From positions 1-64,000 of the forward strand of contig CAVSYB010000013.1 in NCBI GenBank assembly GCA_963732155.1: 64,000 nucleotides of DNA, in the 5' to 3' direction. Shown here piece after piece: positions 46,470-55,749 of the stretch. This DNA comes from Roseiarcus sp963732155 (GTDB lineage Bacteria; Pseudomonadota; Alphaproteobacteria; Rhizobiales; Beijerinckiaceae). A model generated the notes under the pieces. That model was not told where the DNA came from, made no database searches, and worked only from the letters and a program-made list of their open reading frames with translations. Every line of letters begins with the position of its first letter. Positions within the stretch are counted from its first letter, which is position 1. The translations under genes and the position numbers were made by a program.

Positions 46470-48752
46470 ATGCATCCGCTGCTGCGCAAGCAACTTGCGA
46501 AGGCCGCCGACGCCAACGGCTCGATCGATGTTGAAAAGCTGACGGCGACGGTCAGCTCGACCTACGACGACGCGGACAAGGATCGACGCCGCACCGACCG
46601 CTCGATCACCTTGATGGTCGACGAACTCGCGCAGCTCAACGACCGGTTGGAGGCGATGGTCGCCTCGCGCACCGCCGAGCTGGAAGCGACGCGCAAGACG
46701 CTGAGCGCCACCTTGGAAAACGTCGTTCAGGGCATCGTCATGATCGACGCCGACGAGCGCGTGAAGGTTTGCAACCGCCGCGCGGCGCAGCTTCTCGGCC
46801 TGCCGCTTGATGTCGCGGAACGGCGACCGCACTTCGCGGACGTCGTCGCTCCGGCGATCGCCGCCAGCGGGTTCGCCGATCGGGCGCCCGAGCGCGGGGA
46901 ATTCTCTCGCCGCGCCCCCATTTCGCAAGGTCCTCCCGTTTCCGAGCTGCGCCTGGCGAATGGCGCGGCGCTCGAGGTGCGCGCCATCAAGCTGGAAGAT
47001 GCGAGCTGCGTCGTCACATACACCGACGTCACCGAGCAGCGCGAGCGCGAGGTGAAGCTGGCGCGCACGGAAGCCGAGTATCGCAGCCTGTTCGAAAACG
47101 CCGTCACCGGCATTTACCGGTCGAGCCTCGACGGGCGGCAGTTGCGCGCCAATCCGGCCCTGGTGCGGCTGAACGGCTATGCGACCGAGGCGGAGATGCT
47201 CGCGGCGGTCAACGACATCGGATCGGAATGGTACGTCGATCCCGACCGGAGAGACGAATTTCGCGCGGCGATCGACAACAACGGGCGCGTCGACGATTTC
47301 ATCTCCGAGGTTTATCGCCATCGGACGCGGGAGCGTCTTTGGGTGTCGGAAACCGCGTGGCTGGTGCGGTCGGCGAACGGCGAGCCGCTCTACTATGAAG
47401 GCATGGTCGTCGATTCGAGCGAGCGGGTCCGCGCCGAAGCGCGCATCGCCTACCTCGCCCATTACAACTCGCTGACCGACCTCATGGCGCGCGTGACGTT
47501 CCTGGAGTCCCTGAGAACGGCGCTGCGGCCCGGCCGAACCGATCGCGGCGTCGCGATCCACTGCATCGACCTCGACCGGTTCAAGGACGTCAACGACACG
47601 CTCGGCCATCCCGCCGGGAACGAATTGCTGCGCATCGTGGCCGAACGCCTGCAAGACGCCATCCGCAACTCCGGCGACGTCGCGCGCCTCGGCGGCGATG
47701 AATTCGCCGTCCTCCAGAGAAACGTCGCGAGCCGCGCCGACGCGGAGTTCCTTGCGGCCCGGATGGTGCGCATTCTCTCCGCGCCCTATGAAATCGAGGG
47801 CGCCAGCGTCTATGTCGGGGCGAGCATCGGCGTCATCCTGGCGCCCGAACACGGCGCCGATCCCGAAGAGCTGATGAAGAATGCGGATATCGCGCTCTAC
47901 CGCGCCAAGTCCGAGGGGCGCTCGACGTATCGACTGTTCGATCCCTCGATGAGCGAAGCGATGCTGCGGCGCCGCGCGCTGGAGACCGATCTGCGCAACG
48001 CCGTCGCGATGGGCGAACTGGAGATCTATCTCCAGCCGATCGTCGAGATCGCCGCCGCAGCGGTCCTCGGCTTCGAAGCGCTCCTGCGCTGGCGTCACCC
48101 GCGGCTCGGACTGATGTCGCCGGCGGAATTCATTCCCATCGCCGAGGACACCGGACTGATCGTTCCGATCGGAGAATGGGTGCTGTCCGAGGCTTGCGCC
48201 AAGATCGCGGCCTGCTCCGGCGATCTCGTCGTTTCGGTCAATCTGTCGCCGGCGCAGTTCCGCGGCCGCAGGGTTGTCGAGGCGGTATGGTGGGCGCTCA
48301 AGGCTTCCGGGCTGCCGCCCTCGCGTCTCGTCCTCGAAATAACCGAATCGGTTCTGCTGATGGACGACGAATTGACGATGTCCGCGCTCAACGAGTTGCG
48401 CGCGCTCGGCGTTCGCGTCGCGCTCGACGATTTCGGCACCGCACATTCGTCGCTCAGCTATTTGCAGAAATTCCGCTTCGACACGATCAAGATAGACCGA
48501 TCGTTCATCGGGTCGAACGCCGGTGACGAAATCAACAAGGCGCTGGTGCGCACCGTGATTTCGCTCGGGCGGGAGCTTGGCGTTTCGGTGATCGCCGAGG
48601 GAGTCGAGACCGAGGATCAGAGAGCGAGGCTGCACGCGCAAGGCTGTCGTCTCGCGCAGGGCTATCTGTTCGGCCGGCCGCGTCCGGCGGACGAATGGCT
48701 GAAGAAATACTTCGCCGCCGAGTTCGTCCAGTTCGCGCGCCTTTCCGCGTGA
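46470..48752 (+). CDS. PAS-PAS-GGDEF-EAL cyclic-di-GMP enzyme
   Basis: A 760-residue signalling protein: an N-terminal coiled coil (LNDRLEAMVASRTAELEA), two PAS domains (about 80-195 and 205-320), GGDEF (about 330-495) and EAL (about 505-755). The cyclase site is intact (DLDRFKDVNDTLGH, RLGGDEFAVLQ). The phosphodiesterase site also looks complete (FEALLRWRHP, VNLSPAQF, LEITESVLL, ALDDFGT, KIDRSF, AEGVET), so both synthesis and breakdown of c-di-GMP are possible. No transmembrane span. It is encoded 6 nt after the FIST sensor, which probably controls it. Confidence 0.93.
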   Translation: MHPLLRKQLAKAADANGSIDVEKLTATVSSTYDDADKDRRRTDRSITLMVDELAQLNDRLEAMVASRTAELEATRKTLSATLENVVQGIVMIDADERVKVCNRRAAQLLGLPLDVAERRPHFADVVAPAIAASGFADRAPERGEFSRRAPISQGPPVSELRLANGAALEVRAIKLEDASCVVTYTDVTEQREREVKLARTEAEYRSLFENAVTGIYRSSLDGRQLRANPALVRLNGYATEAEMLAAVNDIGSEWYVDPDRRDEFRAAIDNNGRVDDFISEVYRHRTRERLWVSETAWLVRSANGEPLYYEGMVVDSSERVRAEARIAYLAHYNSLTDLMARVTFLESLRTALRPGRTDRGVAIHCIDLDRFKDVNDTLGHPAGNELLRIVAERLQDAIRNSGDVARLGGDEFAVLQRNVASRADAEFLAARMVRILSAPYEIEGASVYVGASIGVILAPEHGADPEELMKNADIALYRAKSEGRSTYRLFDPSMSEAMLRRRALETDLRNAVAMGELEIYLQPIVEIAAAAVLGFEALLRWRHPRLGLMSPAEFIPIAEDTGLIVPIGEWVLSEACAKIAACSGDLVVSVNLSPAQFRGRRVVEAVWWALKASGLPPSRLVLEITESVLLMDDELTMSALNELRALGVRVALDDFGTAHSSLSYLQKFRFDTIKIDRSFIGSNAGDEINKALVRTVISLGRELGVSVIAEGVETEDQRARLHAQGCRLAQGYLFGRPRPADEWLKKYFAAEFVQFARLSA

Positions 48753-48867
48753 TCGTCCCGCGTTGGCGATCGGCTATTTGCCTTCTGGCGCTGAGCCCGA
48801 CCCTCGCGGTCGTCGTGGAGACGCCTGTCTGATCGCCTTGCAGGTCGAGGCGGCGGCGCGCCGGGCG

Positions 48868-49605
48868 TCAGCGCCCTCGCGATCCCGCGTCGCCCGCCAG
48901 CGCTTCGCGCCACGCCTTTGGGTCGCGCGCCGGCGCAGCGAAGCTGGCGCGCGCCGCGCGGGCGCCGGCTGAGAGGTCGAGGCCTTCAGGATCAAGCCCT
49001 ATCGCGCGCCAGGCGCGCCTATCCCCGGCGGCTTCAGCGCCGGCGAGCCGCGACAGGAACGCGGCGCCGCGCGCGTTGATCTCCTCCAGCAGCGCCGGCT
49101 CCGCTTCGATCAGGGCCTGGGCGCCCGCAAGATCGGTCAGAATGTCGGCGGGGATCAGCGCGGCGGCCCGCGCAAAGCCTCCGTTGAAGTGAACCGCCGA
49201 TATTTCCATACGGAACACCGAAAAGTCGGCGAAGGAGGCGTAGAGCTTCGATTTCGGATTGCGCGCGATGAAGCGCGCGCGGGCCCGGGGCCCCGGATGC
49301 GCGGCGATCGGCCCGCTGATCGTCAGGCGCGGTCGGTTGAGCGGGTCGCCGCGCCCCGGCTGGCTGGTCAGCAACAGCGAGCCGCGCGGGTCGGCGGCAA
49401 GGTTCTTCGTGTGCTGCGCCAAAGTCGACAGCAGGAGCAGCGGCGCGCCGTCGTAGTCGGAGCCGACCGACACGAGCGTCGTCAGCGGCGCGCGCGAGGC
49501 GCGGTCGAGCGTGGCGAGCGCCGCGGTGCGCGCGACGCGGAGCAGCCGCTTGGCCTGGGCGCCGGCGTCGATCGGGGAAACGGCGGGGGTCTGCTTGGCG
49601 CTCAT
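48868..49605 (-). CDS. Pyridoxamine-5'-phosphate-oxidase-fold protein (HugZ-like)
   Basis: A 245-residue protein with an N-terminal split-barrel flavin/haem-binding domain (LLRVARTAALATLDRASRAP, LLLSTLAQHTKNLAADPRGSLLL, RLTISGPI) and a C-terminal DUF2470-like domain (IEAEPALLEEINARGAAFL, IGLDPEGLDL). This architecture is that of HugZ-type haem-degrading proteins, but many members are uncharacterised. It converges on the c-di-GMP gene. No haem-uptake gene is nearby, so the role in iron acquisition is unproven. Confidence 0.87.
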   Translation of the reverse strand: MSAKQTPAVSPIDAGAQAKRLLRVARTAALATLDRASRAPLTTLVSVGSDYDGAPLLLLSTLAQHTKNLAADPRGSLLLTSQPGRGDPLNRPRLTISGPIAAHPGPRARARFIARNPKSKLYASFADFSVFRMEISAVHFNGGFARAAALIPADILTDLAGAQALIEAEPALLEEINARGAAFLSRLAGAEAAGDRRAWRAIGLDPEGLDLSAGARAARASFAAPARDPKAWREALAGDAGSRGR

Positions 49606-50003
49606 GCCGGCGCGCCCCGGCCGACCGGGAGCGCGGCGGGCGCAAAGAGCGGCGGGACGCGGCGCGGCGACATGGAGCGCGCTCCTGGATGAAGCGAGGA
49701 ACTGATTCTCGCATGCCGGCGCGCGGTCGAGAAGGGGCGGGACGAATGGGCGAACGCCGCTTCGCCGTGCTCGGGCGCGGCATGGCCGCCCGGCGCTAAG
49801 CCGCGCATCGGCTTGCGTTTTTGCTTGCGTCGATCGCGCCGGCAGGCTGGCCCGGCGAGAGTGCGGGCTTGTTTTTGTTGCACAAAGGTCACATTTAGGC
49901 CTCTAACGGCCTTAATGGTTCGGCGCGACGAGCCGGCCCCGGCGGCCGATCAGGCCACACAGCCGCCGGGCGCCCGGCGACGCCCTTCGCAGATTGGAGC
50001 CCC
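49606..50003. other. Intergenic region upstream of chvI
   Basis: About 398 bp between divergent genes. The segment 49865-49920 is A/T-richer (TTTTTGTTGCACAAAGGTCACATTT) and is the most likely place for the chvI promoter. Open frames in this stretch have poor codon use and no ribosome sites. No RNA gene was recognised. Confidence 0.55.
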
Positions 50004-50702
50004 ATGCCGACGATCGCCTTGGTCGATGACGACCGAAACATCCTGACTTCGGTTTCGCTTTCCCTCGAAGCGGAAGGGTACCGCGTCCAATCCTACACCG
50101 ACGGGGCGAGCGCCCTGGAGGGTCTCAAGACGAGCCCGCCGGACCTCGCCATATTCGATATCAAGATGCCGCGCATGGACGGCATGGAGCTGCTGCGGCG
50201 GCTGCGCCAGAAATCCGATCTCCCGGTGATCTTCCTGACCTCGAAGGACGAAGAGATCGACGAATTGTTCGGCCTGAAGATGGGCGCCGACGATTTCATC
50301 CGCAAGCCTTTTTCACAGCGGTTGCTGGTCGAGCGCGTCAAGGCGATCCTACGTCGCTCCAATCCCAAGGAGGCGGCCGCCCAAAAGGAAAGCGAGGCCA
50401 AGATCCTCGAGCGCGGCCGGCTCAAAATGGACCCGGAGCGGCACACCTGCACCTGGAACAACGAGCCCGTCACGCTGACCGTTACGGAATTTCTCATTTT
50501 GCAGGCGCTGGCGACGCGGCCCGGCGTGGTCAAGAGCCGCAACGCGCTGATGGACGCCGCCTATGACGATCAGGTTTATGTGGACGATCGGACCATCGAC
50601 AGCCATATCAAGCGGCTGCGCAAGAAGTTCAAGGTCGTCGAGAGCGAGTTCGAGATGATCGAAACGCTCTACGGCGTAGGCTATCGCTTCCGCGAGGCGT
50701 GA
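50004..50702 (+). CDS. chvI: Two-component response regulator ChvI
   Basis: OmpR/PhoB-type regulator of 232 residues, partner of ChvG. The receiver domain has the acidic pair VDDDRN, the phospho-acceptor Asp in LAIFDIKMPRMDGME (about residue 52) and Lys in FIRKPFSQ. The winged-helix domain includes TVTEFLILQALATRPGVVKS and VDDRTIDSHIKRLRKKF. ChvI controls envelope, exopolysaccharide and acid-stress responses in Hyphomicrobiales. ATG 50004, just ahead of chvG. Confidence 0.95.
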   Translation: MPTIALVDDDRNILTSVSLSLEAEGYRVQSYTDGASALEGLKTSPPDLAIFDIKMPRMDGMELLRRLRQKSDLPVIFLTSKDEEIDELFGLKMGADDFIRKPFSQRLLVERVKAILRRSNPKEAAAQKESEAKILERGRLKMDPERHTCTWNNEPVTLTVTEFLILQALATRPGVVKSRNALMDAAYDDQVYVDDRTIDSHIKRLRKKFKVVESEFEMIETLYGVGYRFREA

Positions 50703-50766
50703 AGCTGGAAGCGAGCCGATCCGAGGAGGGGCCCGGCTTCGATATGGCCAAGCTCAGGGTGCGGCG

Positions 50767-52675
50767 ATGAGCGCCGAGGCGCAACGCGATCCGTTGGTTT
50801 CGCCGGTCCCGGTCCGCCTTCGCGGCGCCCGGCTGAGATCGCGGGCCCGTCTGGTCTGGCGGGCGATCGTCTCGCGTTTCTCTTCGTCGCTGACCCGGCG
50901 CATCGTCGTTCTCAATCTCGGCGGCCTTCTCGTTCTGGTGGTCGGCTTCCTCTATCTCAATCAGTTTCGCGCCGACATCATCGACGCGCGCGTGCAGAGC
51001 CTTCGCACGCAGGGTGAAATAATCGCCGCCGCGATCGCCGCCTCGGCCGCCGTCGAGACCGACGCCATCACCGTCGATCCGGAGAAGCTGCTTCAATTGG
51101 CGCCGAGCGAAGGCGCCGCGCCGGCCGAGGGCGACGACGAGTCGATCGAGTTTTCGATCAATCCGGAACGCGTCGGCCCGGTTCTGCGCCGACTCGTGAC
51201 GCCGACGCGGACCCGGGCGCGCATTTTCGATCGTGACGGCCTGCTCCTGCTCGATTCGCGCGCGCTGTCGTCTCTCGGCATCGCCGCGCGGCCTGACCAG
51301 ACGGGCGCCGGCGCCGACGACGGATCGCCGGTCGGGCGCCTGTGGCGCGTCGTCAAGCGCTGGTTCGCTCCCGCCAAGAAGCACCTGGTCGACGAGCCCT
51401 GGGTCGGCAACGCCGCGTCCCGTCCCGAAGTCGGAAGCGCTTTGCGCGGCCAGGCGCAGTCGGTGGTGCGCGTCGATCCGGAGAACGAAACGATCGTTTC
51501 GGTCGGCGTGCCGATCCAGCGCGCGGGGGTTGTTCGCGGCGCGTTGCTGCTATCGACGCAGGGCGGTGACATCGATGCGGTGATCGCCTCGGAACGATGG
51601 GCGATCCTGCGCTTTTTTCTGGTGCTGGCGGCGGTGATGTTCTTTCTGTCGATGTCGCTCGCCGGGACGATCGCCGAACCCGTGCGGAAGCTCGCCGAAG
51701 CCGCCGAGCGCGTCCGCCGCGGGATAAAATCGCGTCAGCAGATCCCGGATTTCACGGCGCGATCCGACGAAATCGGTCATCTTTCTCACGCGTTGCGCGA
51801 TATGACGCAGGCGCTCTACAACCGCATCGACGCGATCGAAAGTTTCGCCGCGGACGTCGCGCATGAATTGAAGAATCCCCTGACCTCGCTGCGCAGCGCG
51901 GTCGAGATTCTGCCGCGAGTTCAAGCCGGGAGCGTCGCACGACCGGCTACTTGATGTCATTCAGCACGACGTGCGCCGGCTCGACCGGCTCATCAGTGAT
52001 ATTTCCGACGCCTCGCGACTCGACGCCGAACTGGCGCGCAATGACGCGGCGCCCGTCGACCTTGTCGCGCTGCTTGGCGCGGTCGTCGCGATGGCGGAGG
52101 ACTCTCCGCGTCGCAACGGCGTCAGGGTGCGGCTGATCGTCGAGGGCGGCGCCGGCGCGCCGGACAAGAGCGGCGTTCGCAGGGGCCGCTTCTTTGTGCT
52201 GGGCCATGATTCGCGATTGGCGCAAGTGATGACCAATCTGATCGAGAACGCGCGCTCGTTCTCCGAGACCGGCGGCGAGGTTCGGGTCGCCTTGCGACGG
52301 CGGCGCGTCGATCCCGACGCCGACCTTGATGGTGCGCGCGAACAGATCGTCATCACCGTCGAGGATGACGGGCCGGGCATTCCGCCGCACGCCCTCGAGC
52401 GCATTTTCGAGCGCTTTTACACCGATCGTCCCGATCAGGGCTTCGGCCAGAATTCCGGCCTCGGTCTGTCGATCTCACGGCAGATCGTCGAAGCCCATGG
52501 CGGACGCATCCGCGCAGAGAACCGCTCGGCCCCCGCCGGCGCGCCGGCCGCCAGCGCGATCGCCCTCGTCGATGACGGCGGCGGCGCCGACTCTGGCGAG
52601 CGTCGTGAAAGCGAGCTGGTGCGCCATAGCGCCGGCGCTCGTTTCGTCGTCAGCTTGCCGGCGGCGGCGCCGTGA
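50767..52675 (+). CDS. chvG: Sensor histidine kinase ChvG, frame broken once as read
   Basis: Membrane kinase that senses envelope or pH stress and phosphorylates ChvI. Segments: N-terminal cytoplasmic tail, transmembrane helix (IVVLNLGGLLVLVVGFLYL), large periplasmic sensor, second helix (FFLVLAAVMFFLSMSLAGTI), HAMP and HisKA with AADVAHELKNPLTSLRSAVE. The first frame then stops at about 51954. The rest, RLLDVIQHDVRRLDRLISD and the ATPase domain (NLIENARSFSE, EDDGPGIPP, GLGLSIS), lies one frame over. Deleting one T at 51920-51921 joins them into about 635 residues. As chvG is usually vital in this group, a sequencing error is likely. The stop overlaps hprK by 4 nt. Confidence 0.87.
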
Positions 52676-53202
52676 GCGGGTCCGCGACGAGAGCCGGCGG
52701 CGAGGCCGGGCCAGCCCGCGCTCCGGACGCCATCCACGCCACCGCGCTCGTTCTTGGCGAAGTCGGCGCGCTCATCCGCGGACCGTCCGGCTCGGGCAAA
52801 AGCGGCCTCGCCCTCGCGCTGCTCGCGTTGGCCAACGGCCGGGGATTGTTCGCCGCCCTGATCGGCGATGACCGTGTCCTGATTCGCGTTGTTGGCGGGC
52901 GTATTCTGGCGACCGGAGCGTCGAGCGTGCGCGGCCTCATCGAAAGACGTGGTCAGGGCGTCATCCGGGCGCCGACGGAGCCTTGCGCGGTGGTCAGGCT
53001 CGTTATCGACCTGGCGCCGCCCGGCGCGCGGGGTCCGCGCCTGCCCGATGAGGACGCGCTGAGCGTCTCTTTCGGCGAAATCGCGTTGCCGCGTCTGGCT
53101 TTCGACGCCGCGAGCGCTCCGATCGAGCGGGCCTATGCGGTTCTGGAGTATCTTGATAGGATTGGCGACAAGATTGTGAGCGGAATCGCGCATTTCGCTT
53201 GA
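52672..53202 (+). CDS. hprK: HPr kinase/phosphorylase, short alphaproteobacterial form
   Basis: Phosphorylates and dephosphorylates HPr on a serine. The 176-residue protein has only the C-terminal catalytic domain, as is typical of alphaproteobacteria; the N-terminal domain of Firmicute HprK is missing. The P-loop is IRGPSGSGKSGLALALL (about residues 36-52), and an acidic segment GDDRVLIRV follows. GTG 52672 overlaps the chvG stop by 4 nt. It is followed by the EIIA and HPr genes it is expected to serve. Confidence 0.92.
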   Translation: MSGSATRAGGEAGPARAPDAIHATALVLGEVGALIRGPSGSGKSGLALALLALANGRGLFAALIGDDRVLIRVVGGRILATGASSVRGLIERRGQGVIRAPTEPCAVVRLVIDLAPPGARGPRLPDEDALSVSFGEIALPRLAFDAASAPIERAYAVLEYLDRIGDKIVSGIAHFA

Positions 53203-53295
53203 ATAATTCGCCGCAGTGCACAAAAATGCCGCCCCTTGAATAATTCAGTTGCGTTAAGTCAGCGCGGCCCGGGCGCTCAAAGCGATGGACTTTTG

Positions 53296-53697
53296 ATGAT
53301 TGGAATGGTCCTTGTGACCCACGGCCAGCTGGCGACCGGTTTCCGCGCCGCGTTGGAGCATGTGGTCGGGCCTCAGCCGCAATTCGAGACTGTGACGATC
53401 GGCCCGGAAGACGACATCGAGCAGCGGCGCGCCGACATCCTGAGCGCGGTTTCGCGCGTCCAGGACGGAGCGGGCGTCGTCCTGTTGACCGACATGTTTG
53501 GCGGCACGCCTTCCAATCTGGCCATATCGGTCATGGACGGCGGGCGGATCGAGGTCATTTGCGGCATCAATCTTCCGATGCTGATCAAGCTCGCTTCATT
53601 GCGCGACAGCGCGGATCTCGACCGGGCGGTGATGGAGGCGCGCGACGCAGGCCGCAAATACATTACGGTCGCCAGCAAGGTCCTGACCGGCAAATGA
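53296..53697 (+). CDS. PTS EIIA component, mannose/fructose family
   Basis: A 133-residue EIIA-Man type protein. The phosphorylated His is in MVLVTHGQLATGF (residue 9), and the fold-typical LLTDMFGGTPSNLAI follows. No sugar permease is encoded nearby, so it belongs to the regulatory (non-transporting) PTS branch found in alphaproteobacteria, passing a signal rather than a sugar. The frame is open to 53236, but MIGMVLVTHG is the family start. It overlaps the HPr gene by 4 nt. Confidence 0.92.
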   Translation: MIGMVLVTHGQLATGFRAALEHVVGPQPQFETVTIGPEDDIEQRRADILSAVSRVQDGAGVVLLTDMFGGTPSNLAISVMDGGRIEVICGINLPMLIKLASLRDSADLDRAVMEARDAGRKYITVASKVLTGK

Positions 53698-54026
53698 GCC
53701 AGGCCGCTGACGAGCAACGCGACGACGACTGTCCGCCGCCGCCTGAATTCGCCGGCGCGCGCGTTCGCGATATGCTTATCGTCAATCGCAAGGGCCTGCA
53801 TGCCCGGGCGACCGCCAAATTCGTCCAGTGCGTCGATCGCTTCGAGGTCAGCGTCAAAGTGACGCGCTGCGGAGAAACGGTGGGGGGCGATTCGATCATG
53901 GGCATCCTGACGCTCGGCGCCGGGATGGGGGCGACCATCACGGTGGCCGCCGTGGGGCGGCAGGCCGAGGCGGCGCTCGACGCCCTGGCCGAACTGATCG
54001 CCAGCCGATTCGGCGAGGACGAATGA
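53694..54026 (+). CDS. ptsH: Phosphocarrier protein HPr
   Basis: A 110-residue HPr. The active-site histidine lies in VNRKGLHARATAKFVQ, and the regulatory serine phosphorylated by HprK is in GGDSIMGILTLGAGMG. About 20 extra residues precede the usual HPr start (an acidic, Pro-rich segment DDDCPPPPEFAGA). ATG 53694 overlaps the EIIA stop by 4 nt. Together with HprK and EIIA it forms a regulatory PTS module next to ChvG-ChvI. Enzyme I is not in the window. Confidence 0.93.
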   Translation: MSQAADEQRDDDCPPPPEFAGARVRDMLIVNRKGLHARATAKFVQCVDRFEVSVKVTRCGETVGGDSIMGILTLGAGMGATITVAAVGRQAEAALDALAELIASRFGEDE

Positions 54027-54036
54027 ACCTCGCGAG

Positions 54037-54933
54037 TCACATCTTGAAGTCTTCGCCCAGGTAGAACCGTCGCACGTCGGGGTGCGCGATGATCGCTTCG
54101 GGCGCCCCCTCGGTCAGGACATGGCCGCTGTGGATGATATAGGCGCGATCGATCAGGCCCAGCGTCTCGCGCACGTTGTGATCGGTGATGAGCACGCCGA
54201 TGCCGCGCCCCTTGAGATGGCGCACGAGGTCCTGGATATCGCCGACCGCGATCGGATCGATGCCCGCGAAGGGTTCGTCGAGCAGCATGAACGACGGCTT
54301 GCCGGCGAGGGCGCGGGCGATTTCGCAGCGGCGGCGCTCGCCGCCCGAAAGCGCGATCGACGGCGCCGTGCGAAGCCGCGCGATGTCGAATTCCTCGAGC
54401 AGCGAATTGAGCGTCCGCTCGCGCGCGTCGCGGTCGGGCTCGGAGACTTCGAGGACGGCGCGAATATTGTCCTCGACGTTGAGGCCGCGGAAGATCGAGG
54501 CTTCCTGCGGCAGATAGCCGATGCCGAGACGCGCGCGCTGATACATCGGCAGGGCGGTGACGTCGTAGCCGTCCAGTTCGATGACGCCCTTCTCCGGCTT
54601 CACCAATCCGGTGATCATGTAAAACACCGTCGTCTTGCCGGCGCCGTTGGGGCCGAGCAGCCCGACCGCCTCGCCGCGCTGCACGCCGATGCTGACGTCC
54701 TTGACGACCGCGCGCCCCCCATAGCTCTTGCCCAGATTGTGAACGGCGAGCATGCCGGCGCCGCGCCGCCCGTCGGGCTCGCTCAGCGCGGGCGCGGAGG
54801 CGCGATCGAACCGTTCGACCGGCGCCGTCGGTCCCTTGCGCTCCGCTCCGCGATTGACGCCCCAGCCGGTAAGACGCCCGATGAGTCCGCGCGAACGACC
54901 GAGCCTGGCGGGGGAAATTGCGTCGTCGCTCAA
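54037..54933 (-). CDS. lptB: LPS export ABC transporter ATP-binding protein LptB
   Basis: ATPase that powers LPS extraction from the inner membrane together with LptFG. 298 residues: a 60-residue basic N-terminal extension and then the ABC domain starting MLAVHNLGKSYGG. Walker A is GLLGPNGAGKTT, the Q-loop lies near YLPQEASIFRGL, the signature is LSGGERRRCEIARAL, Walker B is FMLLDEPFAGIDP and the H-loop His is in ITDHNVRET. The extension occurs in relatives from Hyphomicrobiales, but an internal start at residue 61 is possible. It converges on ptsH with 10 bp between stops. Confidence 0.94.
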   Translation of the reverse strand: MSDDAISPARLGRSRGLIGRLTGWGVNRGAERKGPTAPVERFDRASAPALSEPDGRRGAGMLAVHNLGKSYGGRAVVKDVSIGVQRGEAVGLLGPNGAGKTTVFYMITGLVKPEKGVIELDGYDVTALPMYQRARLGIGYLPQEASIFRGLNVEDNIRAVLEVSEPDRDARERTLNSLLEEFDIARLRTAPSIALSGGERRRCEIARALAGKPSFMLLDEPFAGIDPIAVGDIQDLVRHLKGRGIGVLITDHNVRETLGLIDRAYIIHSGHVLTEGAPEAIIAHPDVRRFYLGEDFKM

Positions 54934-55026
54934 GAGGGGCTTTTCCTTGCCAGGCTTTTCTCGCGCCGCAGCGCCCGACCTGCGTAATAGCCCGACAGAG
55001 CGCGGCTCGCCAATAGGCGGCGTCGG

Positions 55027-55749
55027 TTACGGCGTGGACACCGACTCGTCAGGCGGAGCCTTCTTTTTCGCCGCCTTCGGCTTGTCGGCGGCGTTCGCTC
55101 CGGCCTCCTTCTTGGGCGCTGGCTTGTCGGCCGCGTCGGGGCTGTTCGAGCCGGGAATGAACTGGCCGTGAACGCGCTCGGAAGTCTTGCCCACCTCGAC
55201 GACAGCCTCGCCGGTCGTCAGATCGTAGGTGAGCTTGTCGCCCTTGGTCACGTTGCCGCTGTCGCTCAGCGTGACATTGCCGAACAGCCAGACCTTGTTT
55301 TGATCCTTGTCGTAAGAACCGCGATCGCCGGTCGCCACCTGCGTCTTCGAGACCACGGTGACGGGTCCTTTCGCGTCCATGTGTTTGACCTGGCTGCCGC
55401 CGGAGCCGACCCCGGCCGCCGGGGCGCCCGCCGGCGTCGCAGCGGCGGCTGCCTTCCCGTCGGCGCCGGAGTCCTGAGGCTGCGTCTTGGCCAGAAAGAT
55501 GGTCAGGACCGTGCAGGTGAGCCGGCTGTCCCCCTGAATCGCCACCACGTTGCCGGTGTAGATGGCCTTCTGCTCCTTGTCGAAATAGTTGAGCTTGTCC
55601 GCATCGATCGAGATCGGCTCCTTTGAGTCGGCGCCGGGCAACAACGGCGAGGACGACGAGGCCGCCTTCTCCGCCGCGAGAGCCGGCGCGCCGACGAGCG
55701 CGGCGACGATCAGGGCTGCTCCGCGGCGGCGCCACGCTCGGGCGGTCAT
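55027..55749 (-). CDS. lptA: LptA/OstA family LPS transport periplasmic protein
   Basis: Periplasmic bridge protein of the LPS transport system. 240 residues: a signal peptide (ALIVAALVGAPALAA) and an OstA-like beta-jellyroll (ISIDADKLNYFDKEQKAIYTG, VWLFGNVTLSDSGNVTKGDKL, DLTTGEAVVEV). The C-terminal 45 residues are Lys/Ala/Pro-rich and disordered. ATG 55749 overlaps the lptC stop by 4 nt. lptB follows 93 bp downstream. Confidence 0.92.
   Translation of the reverse strand: MTARAWRRRGAALIVAALVGAPALAAEKAASSSSPLLPGADSKEPISIDADKLNYFDKEQKAIYTGNVVAIQGDSRLTCTVLTIFLAKTQPQDSGADGKAAAAATPAGAPAAGVGSGGSQVKHMDAKGPVTVVSKTQVATGDRGSYDKDQNKVWLFGNVTLSDSGNVTKGDKLTYDLTTGEAVVEVGKTSERVHGQFIPGSNSPDAADKPAPKKEAGANAADKPKAAKKKAPPDESVSTP

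Noticed and set aside
46374..48641. A 755-codon frame antisense to the GGDEF-EAL gene
   Set aside because: Same effect: GC-rich third positions leave the opposite frame open; no recognisable domain.
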